From the NCBI GenBank assembly GCA_001683735.1, contig LUGG01000032.1:310001-374000 (forward strand): DNA of 64,000 nt, in the 5' to 3' direction. Below are positions 55,996 to 64,000 of the stretch, piece after piece (positions within the stretch are counted from its first letter, which is position 1; each line of letters starts with the position of its first letter). Source of the DNA: Grifola frondosa. Taxonomy: Eukaryota > Basidiomycota > Agaricomycetes > Polyporales > Grifolaceae. A program made the position numbers and the translations under genes. Under the pieces are notes generated by a model. It saw only the letters and a list, made by a program, of their open reading frames with translations. It ran no database searches and had not been told where the DNA came from.

Positions 55996-57858
55996 ATGCT
56001 TAACGCTCATCCAGAGCATAGAACGTATATCTCGATGAGCAAATGCGAGCCTCTCCAGCCATTTTCGCTGTTAGATACCGTCCAGGCAAGTAAAACCGAG
56101 GTCCACGAATTTATGCATATACACATATTGAACTATTTTTCGTTCCAGGCTTGTCGGGGGACACCGGGAAACGGATACATGAACGACAAACCACTCCGAC
56201 TCATGGTGTCAAATGATGATGGTTCTCAATACCATGTCGTGCCTTTTGCCGGGCAACCCTACATTGCGATCAGCTATTGCTGGCCCGGAGATTGGACTCG
56301 ACTGTATTCCAGTCAGAAGACCGTGAATATTGCTACCCAGAAAGGCTTGGTTTCATCCTCCCATTTCTCCCAATTCGCCAAAGCTGCCGTTCAGCACTAC
56401 AACAAGAATTTGGCCGTATGGATGGACCAGCATTGCATTGATCAGAGTAATATGGAGGAGAAATACGATCAAGTCGCGATCCTACAGCGGATCTACTTCA
56501 AGGCGCATACGGTCTTGATCCTGTTGGAAGATGTACAGTTGAGGTTGCAGGACCTGCAGATTCTGCACCGGCACAAGGCGACGGACGAGTTCATCTCAGT
56601 AGTTCGGAGCTTGCTGAAGGCGCGCTGGTTTTCCCGCGCATGGTGCTCTCAGGAATCTGTGCTCAGCGCACGGCCGACGATCTGCGTGCATCAGGCTGGT
56701 CAGACGGACAAACCCCTCACCTTCACGGCCGATGATCTGTGGGGCTGGATTGACATCGCGAGGTTCCGGGACGCATCTATACCACGCTACAGCTCACCAC
56801 GAGGCTCTATCCCTGATTCTCAGTGGGCTACGAGTATGATGGCGAAGACTAGCGCATGGGCCTTCGGTATTGTCTACCAGATGGGATGCAGTAATCAATA
56901 TGATAAGGCGGCTTTAACACTGAACCTACTCCGGCACATATTCCGTTTCAATGCTCTCCCCGAGGCGTTTGGCCACAACGAGTCGGTCGTCATTGCTAAT
57001 GTCGTTAAAATGGTCAACCTCATGGCTATTCAACGTGGCGACTTCTCTTTTCTCCTTGTAAACCATGGGCTCCAAAACGTTCGCTGCGACTTCGGATTTG
57101 GGTGGGCTGGTGTGCCGATTGTGGGAGACAGGACATCAGAGATGTGGAGTAGGAAAGATTATGATGTAGGAAGGGACGCGGACATCACCTTTGATGCGAC
57201 ATCACTCGTTGCACGAGGAGTCATCTCAAGAATCGCACGGCAGCACATATGGAGGATACGCCGAGATAGTGATGGCCTTCACGTCTGCGTCGACGGGGAA
57301 GAGAGACTAGTCGACACGGACTGGCTGCCTCACACATCTATGTATGCAAACAATCGTCATGTGGTTTTCCTTCGAGACCTCTTGTGCGCATTGGAGGCAT
57401 TTGACCATCAAGGCGTCGCGGAGAAGGACGTTTACGCTACGACCGTCTACGCCTACCTGTTGGAGGAAGACTATCGGGAGCAGCCAAACCCTTTCTTTGG
57501 TGACATGAAAGAGGATATGAAGCAAACTTTCGCTACCTTTACTCAGTGGGAAAATCTCGCATATGCGTTAGAATTCATTCCCCGAGACGGTGGCGGATGC
57601 TTCAGTACAGTCCTCCTCGACGATCGCAAGACTGTTCTTGTGGTCAGCGGCAACGTTGAAGACCTGCGAGAGAAGACGATATTTCAGCCGCACATCATTC
57701 GCCCCAAACTATTTTCACCGCCAATGGTACTCACCGTCAACACCATGGTGCTCGAGCCTCTGTCCGACGGCCTCTACCAATGCAGTGGCGGTTTAAGGGG
57801 TTTTGGGTTGATCGCAGAAATATCTCTTGAGGCGGAGGTTAAGATCAGGATTACTTGA
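55996..57858 (+). CDS. HET (heterokaryon incompatibility) domain protein
   Basis: A single long frame of 620 codons from ATG 55996. The HET domain is clear: YIAISYCWPGDW at about residue 88, LAVWMDQHCIDQSNMEEKYD at about 138, VAILQRIYFKAHTVLILLED, and RWFSRAWCSQESVL at about 208. The C-terminal 380 residues are conserved-looking but carry no motif I can name. HET-domain proteins, related to TIR folds, trigger growth arrest or cell death after non-self recognition in filamentous fungi. A possible 59-base intron at about 56092-56150 would shift the frame, so the intronless reading is preferred; the true start could be later. There is no frame break. It is divergent from ORC1. Confidence 0.85.
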   Translation: MLNAHPEHRTYISMSKCEPLQPFSLLDTVQASKTEVHEFMHIHILNYFSFQACRGTPGNGYMNDKPLRLMVSNDDGSQYHVVPFAGQPYIAISYCWPGDWTRLYSSQKTVNIATQKGLVSSSHFSQFAKAAVQHYNKNLAVWMDQHCIDQSNMEEKYDQVAILQRIYFKAHTVLILLEDVQLRLQDLQILHRHKATDEFISVVRSLLKARWFSRAWCSQESVLSARPTICVHQAGQTDKPLTFTADDLWGWIDIARFRDASIPRYSSPRGSIPDSQWATSMMAKTSAWAFGIVYQMGCSNQYDKAALTLNLLRHIFRFNALPEAFGHNESVVIANVVKMVNLMAIQRGDFSFLLVNHGLQNVRCDFGFGWAGVPIVGDRTSEMWSRKDYDVGRDADITFDATSLVARGVISRIARQHIWRIRRDSDGLHVCVDGEERLVDTDWLPHTSMYANNRHVVFLRDLLCALEAFDHQGVAEKDVYATTVYAYLLEEDYREQPNPFFGDMKEDMKQTFATFTQWENLAYALEFIPRDGGGCFSTVLLDDRKTVLVVSGNVEDLREKTIFQPHIIRPKLFSPPMVLTVNTMVLEPLSDGLYQCSGGLRGFGLIAEISLEAEVKIRIT

Positions 57859-59921
57859 CGCCGGGGCTGATGATGGATTGTGAGTCTACCCAAAGTTCTC
57901 CTTGATGAGCTTAAATAACATCAATCATCTGCACATAGCTCAATATGTGAGAGATGTTTTCGAGCCATCCATTATGACTGCAGATCTACTTATTTGTTTT
58001 TGGCATTGAAAATCGATGCACGCGGACCTTTTTGAAGCAGATTTGAGAACGATCAACGAGATCATCCATAGTTCCGCATACCTGACGCTCTTCAAACGTC
58101 CTCGTGCTTGGAGAACGCAGCGCAACCGTTTCCGTCAACAAGTCAGCAGACTGCTCACAACTCAAGCAAGTACTCACCAGTCACTATTCACTAAGGCCGC
58201 AGTATACACCTTGCGACCACGGTACCGATTCACTACAGCAAGACATATATCCGTGTTCTCACCGTTCTTCCCCCTATTCTATATAACACCAACTAGTCCT
58301 ACAATTGTGCGGTATGTTTGGTTAGACAATTCCGTCCCATTGTCGCTAACCGGCATTTCATTACAGGATGGGAGAAGAACGATGAAATTACACCTATGTC
58401 AATACCTCCCATTAACTCTCTCCCCGTCAAAAGATAAAACCGCCTGTCTTCCGCTTCAGCTGCATCGTCCACACCGAAGTTCTCCTGCAGTACGCCCACG
58501 AACGACCTTGGTAGAAATCAACACCACGACTTCGTAAACTTCTTCGACAGCGAGGAGTACAGCGGAATATCGTGCTGAGCTTGAGTCATACTAGCAGCCA
58601 GGATTATATGGCACCGTCGTTATCAGCCTCTCCCTCGATGAGCAAACCTTGCGATAGAGCTGCTGAATTGTGTGACGACGCCTCGACAGGTCAGTTGCTA
58701 ATACAAAGATTGACCCTTTTTGACATGATCTATGATCAGAGTATCCCACACCTGTTGCACAATGCCAGACGGATAACTGCGCCATAGCCATCAGTCATCA
58801 ACGTCATGTCGAATTTTTGTATGTTGATTTGCATTCGATGTGATTTTACGCTCGCGCCCTGACTCCATTCCGAAGTGTATGACTGCCTTCAAGTCCCTTA
58901 TCCTATACCATTCACGTCGTCAATGGGAGCCCACATACCGAAACTATCCCTTGCTTTAGCAGCAAATCCATTTCGTCAGATGTGCATCATGTCCAAAATG
59001 ATGGGCCCCGCTGTGAAAGTGTCTCCTGGCTCAAGAGGTTGTGTAAATTCTCCACACAAGTCAAATCACAATTCTGGGACGGCAGGGTATCCTGAAGCGC
59101 TCCTACCCTATCATACTGTGGTCCGCACTAGACCAGTGGGTCCGTTATCCTACCATGGGATAGCTGATAGGGTTCCTGCGTGGACATATGGTCCTTGGAT
59201 GTGGACTTTGTTTTATTATCACATACGGTGGATTTTAATACCTCACCTTCTCTGATTATGTCCTTTCGTATTTTCTGTAATTATTCACGAATTCTTGTGG
59301 TAGCAGTTGCTCATATAGAGCAGTAAACACTGAAGTGAAGAGAGATGAAGATACAAACTCCGATCGATCATGGTGATGGCTGTGCATATTTCCTTGTATG
59401 GGCAAGTTCACATAACACTTTCGAGTTGAGCTTGACCCCGCAACTGCACTTTCCAGCCACGGTCGCAGCGAGGTCAACGACATTCTCGGTGCGATGATGG
59501 ATTAGCGTTCAACACACGAACGTATCACAAGGACCGGTGAGTCAACTTAGCGTTCCGCCGCTATCGGGACCGGACTCGATATCCAATTTGAGGTCTTCTA
59601 GCTGATTCGTTCTTAACCAAGTTCAGCGCCATGAAAGGATCGGTGGCAGTGATTGGCTAATTATGCTAGGTCCTAGGGCACACTCTCTATTCTAGCGCTC
59701 CGCCTCCACCGGTACCTCCACCGGTACCCTACTATTCAATATGACTCCGACAGTGCTTGGCCACGGCAGCGCAGTGCGAGATCAGCGATATGCTGCATGT
59801 TTATAAAGATCGCAGCATATTGCAGATATGACTAACCCAGGTCCAGAGCTCCCCTTTACCCAAGCTGCTTTATAACTCTTTTCCCCGCAATCTTACGTGC
59901 AAGCAACGTACTATCAACATC
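57859..59921. other. Two-kilobase region without a confident gene
   Basis: Short frames on both strands. The most gene-like pieces are on the minus strand: VGVLQENFGVDDAAEAEDRR near 58440-58500 and EPGDTFTAGPIILDMMHI near 58980-59050, both followed by stops. They may be exons of a decayed gene. A 12-base tandem duplication CTCCACCGGTAC lies at about 59704-59728. TATA-like TTTATAA words at 59800 and 59871 probably belong to the next gene. Confidence 0.4.
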
Positions 59922-60275
59922 ATGTCGAGCCATCGATCATCCTCTACTGTTTCCCTTTCCTCCACCGCTACGACCTCGTCGTCCAGTTCCAGCCGCACTC
60001 TCACCGCCACACCCCCCGTTCCCAAGGACTATTCTGCCGCTTTCGGCACCCTCCAGTCTGTATATGGGATGTCCGGCTGCACACCGACCCCTACCTTTTC
60101 CTCAAATGCCACGTCCCGGAAACAGAGACATGCAGATGAGTCGACGGTTGCGAAGTCGACTCAATCAAAGGACTTTGAGGGTGCTTTTGGAGCCCTTGCG
60201 TCTTCGTATGGGTTCGGAGGCGCTGCGCCAGTTCGGCCTACTTCATCGATGAAGCCGCGCTGGTTCAAGTGGTAA
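59922..60275 (+). CDS. Small two-repeat (Y-x-x-AFG-x-L-x-S-x-YG) protein
   Basis: An intact 117-codon ORF with no intron. A Ser/Thr-rich N-terminus (SSHRSSSTVSLSSTATTSS) leads to two copies of a 19-residue repeat, KDYSAAFGTLQSVYGMSGC and KDFEGAFGALASSYGFGG, 40 residues apart, and a basic end MKPRWFKW. No signal peptide or membrane segment. A TATA-like TTTATAACT lies 50 bases upstream and the 5' leader is pyrimidine-rich, so it is probably expressed. I recall such small YG-repeat proteins as multicopy hypothetical genes in mushrooms, function unknown. A degenerate copy lies at 49.3 kb. Confidence 0.65.
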   Translation: MSSHRSSSTVSLSSTATTSSSSSSRTLTATPPVPKDYSAAFGTLQSVYGMSGCTPTPTFSSNATSRKQRHADESTVAKSTQSKDFEGAFGALASSYGFGGAAPVRPTSSMKPRWFKW

Positions 60276-60856
60276 TGCGTATCCCTCGCCAGTCTGACAT
60301 CGAGAATACTGGTAAGCTTCTACATGCTCCATAACACGGATGCAGCTCACTTTTGCTCTCAAGTCACGGAAACTCTTGTTCCAAGCTAGACAATAAACAG
60401 TTCTGGCATTGTGATCTCCCCACATATTTTGCATATCAGGCTCTCATGCCGTTCACCCTACTCCCGTGATTCAGCTGTGTGTTCATTTCAATTTTAAGAA
60501 TTGATTTACGCACTTCGGAGGATATGTTAACGACTCATACTGGTTTCACGCCTCGTGCAGTGGATATAATTTGCTTTGGGTATCGATTGTCCCGCAACTG
60601 CATATTACTTATACTATTTCTACGTTAACGTTACACAACAGACATTCCTCGAGTTGCGAAAAGACGGCAGTCAGATAATGCAAGCCACATAACGACATCA
60701 AATCACGTTCCAATCACGTCAATGTATAGCGCATGCAAGGTAAACAGGAGACTCGATTCTACTCTGCGAGAGCAAACGGACCACGCCAATAGTGCTACAG
60801 TCATAACAGCGAAAGCGATCTAGCAACTATGCGAAACATACAATACAACGTTCGCG
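60276..60856. other. Convergent intergenic region
   Basis: About 0.6 kb between the 3' ends of the plus-strand small protein and the minus-strand transcription factor. No gene or repeat seen. Confidence 0.5.
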
Positions 60857-63800
60857 CTAACTACCTGGGGTCTGCGTATTGTTCATGCCGCTCACGTTCG
60901 TGATGTACGTCCCCCAGTCGTCCCACCTACACAGCGCCGTCAGGCGTACATCACAAGAAGTTCAGGAACACATATGCTTACTCGAACCCAGTCGGCGCCG
61001 CCGACCACATCGCGAGCGTGTTGTCCGTGAAAGACGACATATCCTCGCCTGCGCCCGCCGGGAACGGCGGCCCTATATTAGCATCCTGCATCGTCTGCAG
61101 CGCGGGGGCATCGGCTGGAATCCCTGCGGGTCTGGTGGGAGCATCGGCATAGTCGAGAAGACCTCGTCGTAAACAGAGGGCTGCATGGAGAACATCGAGG
61201 CTATCGTCGATGGATCCAACGGGGTATTCAGGCCCTGCGGCGGGCTGACGCCCGTAGAAGGCCCGGCCTGCGGCGCCGCGGGGGGCACAGATATCTGCGC
61301 AGACGGAGGGGGAAACCATACGTTAGCCATTGAGGAGTCAATTGGACTCGACATGTTGAATCCAGGGTGCAGGGGGAGACGGCCCAGTTCGTCGCTGTGG
61401 ATCGGGAGCGAGAAGGTGTTGTCTCGTGCCAAGCAGCTGGTGGCGTTGGGAGGGATGTTGGGGCTGTGGAGGAAAACGCGTGGCTGCGGTTGAGGTGGAG
61501 GCGGGGGCGGGGGCTGTAGTTGAGGCGGCTGGGCGTAGGGAGAAGGCGCAGAGCTTGCAGTAGCCGACGTCGACACCCGTCTCGATCCTGCAATACTGCG
61601 AGGGACATTATCAGCTGGTGGCACGAGGTTCGCTGTACTCGCCGGGGTTGGAGCAGAAGATGGAGGAGCGGTGCTAGCAGTTGCCGGGGTGGAGATTGGG
61701 CTATCAGAGTCACGGTCGCGTTTGTTCGAAGCCGCTGGAGACGATTGAGGAAGCGGAAGGTCGCCAACGGACGCTAGCTCATATAAAATGTCCCTAAGGA
61801 GAAAGCGGGTAAGCCCTCCACAAGGATAACGGAAGGCCGCTGCTCACCGTAAGCGACCAGCAGTGTGCCAACTATGTAAGATTCAGTTAGTGCACGACAT
61901 CGACAAGACGAAATTTGTAGTTACTGTGAATCTAACGCCTTGAGGATCTTCATGCACTTGTGCACATCCGCCATCTCCTTCGCTGGATCGGTTGTAAGCC
62001 CTGATCGCTTACCACCCCAAATATTGAGAAGGAGGACGATGCCGGCAGTGAATAGCGCCATCTGCGATGTACAATCGCGGTCGTCAGAAACCCCACACCC
62101 TACGGTCTATTGGGCCGTACCTGGTTGTGAAACAACGGCGCCGATCGCTTATACTGAATGTCGAGCACATGTGTGCACGATCGAGCTGCGTTGGTGCAGA
62201 TGGCCAGAGACGGGAAGGAGAGAGGAGAAGGCTTGCGCGGAGAGGGTATAAACGGTCGGTGGACCGAAATCTGGAGCTGGTAATAGCTAGCGTAGAGGTG
62301 AGCGGACTGATTCAAAAACAAAATGTTCTCTCTATTCGGGTCCCAACGTACTGGCGTCCAGATGTCCAAAGGAGATGAGCATGTGCGAGTTACACAAGAA
62401 CGACAGAAGACATACGGTGATCCGGCACAGAATCAACCCATTTGTTTAAGGCTGAATCCAACTCCGCAACGATGTGTTGCTCCCACTGCTGACCCACGAA
62501 ACCTAGTAGTGCTTTTGATTTGTTGATGGAATACTGTGTATGATATATGGTAAGATACAAACCACGTTGAGATGGATCGAGCCGCTTACGATGGTGCGCA
62601 AAGCAAAGGCTAGAATCTGGTTCAGTCGCAGGCCGCAATTGAAGTAGGTAACCTTCGAAGGCTTTCCTGGGGGCTGTTTAAAGGCTAGGCTAGGATCAGG
62701 ATTTTCCCAATACTCGTCGTCACACTCTAAAGGAAGATCAAGATCGAAGCTACAAACAGACATCAAGATCCACCGCAACTCCTAAGCAATGTGAAATCAT
62801 ACTGACTCTTCGTCCTGGATAGCACACGGTCGCCCGAGAGCGCAGCTCGTGCTCCTGTCCATGAGAACAAGCGACCTAGATGTGCAAAGGACCAGACAGA
62901 TAAATATGCCATATATACAAGGTTGCAAAATCTCACCAAAACGCGCGCTTCCACAATTCCTCCTCCACCGTGGGTACGGTATTATACACCTTTCTCCGGT
63001 GAGCACCCACGTCTTGCGCCATGCGGATTCCCACACCAATAATAGTCCAGCATGCTTGAGGCGCGGATGTACCTTGTAGGAACGTCGCGGTAAGCTGATC
63101 ATCGTGGATCCCTGCATCAGCAACTTTCCAGAAAGCCACGAAATATGACAGAGGCACTCACACAGTGTATTTGAAGGTCATACAGACGAGGAGGCGCTAG
63201 CAGGGACTTCCGGACCATCTGCACCTGTTGAAACCACTTCCAACCATTGGAATGGGTCGAAAGGAAGCCTTCTAAGAGGACCCGAGGGTCATCTGTAAAT
63301 CGCGAACCGTTCGCGCAGACCAGCAACACAACCGAGCCGAAGCCTTCGTCACGGAGATGTAGACCGTCCTTGATGCCTTTTTCGAAGGTCGGGCGGTGTA
63401 AGAGCGGCACGTAATCGTTCATGTTCACAAAGTAGAAATCAATCAGCAGGTCCAGCAAGTCAGGGGGAGGAAAGTCCCGGTGTGGAGGGAGGTCGTTCTG
63501 GATCGTAGCAGTCAACCACTGATAGCGCAAGACAAAACGATCAATAACGCTGCACCCCTGATAAACAGTTCAAGCCGTGCTCACCGGATGTAGACTCCAG
63601 TAGTTCTGACGGCCTCGTGACAATATAGAATGGGTGCGTGGGTCCACCGACTTTGGCAGCTCGACTCCCGTATATTCGTGTTTCAAATCCATCGCAGTCT
63701 GAAGAAACATCAGGCTACTGGACTTGCCAAAGAAACGCATGGAATTCGGATGAGGTTTCATCTTCCTAAAGTTTTGCACTATGGTGTGCTGTGCCACTAC

Positions 63801-64000
63801 CTCGTCGTCGCTTGGGTCAAGGTCCTCCGAATCCACAGGGGGATTGGCTGGTACAAGTGCCGAGGGTGCTGCCATGCCTGACGTAGAGGGTAGTTTGTAT
63901 GCGGCTTTGCCCATACTAGACCTCTCATTAGCACTCCTTTCTGCGTGCCATGTATTCCTATCGAAATGGCCTCCTAATTCTTTGGAGAAATCGGCATTCG
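60857..64000 (-). CDS. Zn2Cys6-family fungal-specific transcription factor, 5' end outside the window
   Basis: The minus strand reads MKPHPNSMRFFGKSSSLMFL, LKHEYTGVELPKS, then the fungal transcription factor regulatory domain (PF04082-type): LLIDFYFVNMNDYVPLLHRP, DEGFGSVVLLVCANGSRFTD, QACWTIIGVGIRMAQDVGAH, EEELWKRAFW, FDLDLPLECDDEYWEN. Further exons hold LYASYYQLQISVHRPFIP. A Pro/Gln-rich C-terminus follows and ends NVSGMNNTQTPGS at a TAG at 60857-60859. The DNA-binding Zn cluster must lie upstream, beyond 64000, so the gene is partial. A frame change near 61150 separates YDEVFSTMPML from AGIPADAPALQTM, without an intron; a one-base deletion is likely. The 5' part contains an acidic DSEDLDPSDDE. 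Target genes are unknown. Confidence 0.75.

Noticed and set aside
59704..59728. CTCCACCGGTAC tandem repeat as a minisatellite
   Set aside because: Only about two copies; too short to call.
1..64000. CRISPR array, prokaryotic operon, rRNA or telomere repeat
   Set aside because: None of the required repeat or sequence signatures occurs; the intron-rich genes show fungal nuclear DNA.

Overview
The window is nuclear DNA of a filamentous basidiomycete, most likely an Agaricomycete. The genes are cut by many 50-70 base introns with GT..AG ends. The families are ones that crowd mushroom and polypore genomes: F-box/LRR proteins, HET-domain proteins, MLKL-like four-helix domains, Zn2Cys6 regulators and chromodomain Ty3 elements. 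No bacterial operons, rRNA, CRISPR array or recognisable tRNA gene is present.

Layout. 0.3-10 kb: an intact WD40 membrane protein, an unidentified Cys-rich gene, a decayed ABCC transporter, a hypothetical gene and a fungal transcription factor. 10-16 kb: an AT-rich block, an F-box gene broken by a TGA and a frameshift, the first of three zinc-independent MDR enoyl-reductase copies, and a membrane protein. 16-26 kb: a type II membrane glycosyltransferase-like gene, ribosomal protein S10, an LRRC40-like leucine-rich protein and the mitochondrial ABC transporter ATM1. 26.35-37.03 kb: a complete Ty3/Gypsy retrotransposon with identical 267-base LTRs and an AGATA target duplication, sitting 150 bases upstream of the ATM1 start. 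Inside its gag lies a second, 1.47-kb element with 207-base LTRs, an AGGAC target duplication, a copia-type gag with zinc knuckle, no pol, and a primer site matching the 5' half of initiator tRNA-Met. 38-52 kb: a 2OG-Fe(II) oxygenase, a multi-pass membrane protein, two small stand-alone MLKL-like proteins, two more MDR copies (one nearly intact, one dead) and a degenerate copy of a small repeat protein. 52-64 kb: ORC1 with a cluster of MluI-box-like sites upstream, a HET-domain protein, an intact two-repeat small protein, and a Zn2Cys6-family regulator running off the right edge.

There is no single pathway. Housekeeping genes (ATM1, ORC1, RPS10, WD40, LRR protein) are interspersed with fast-evolving accessory genes. 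The MLKL-like and HET proteins make 44-58 kb look like part of the fungal allorecognition/cell-death repertoire, but this rests on family membership only.

A recurring observation is that many otherwise conserved genes are interrupted by single-base indels, mostly one base missing in a short G or C run. They include RPS10, which should be essential. Part of the apparent pseudogenisation may therefore be assembly error. Frame breaks are described but not corrected.
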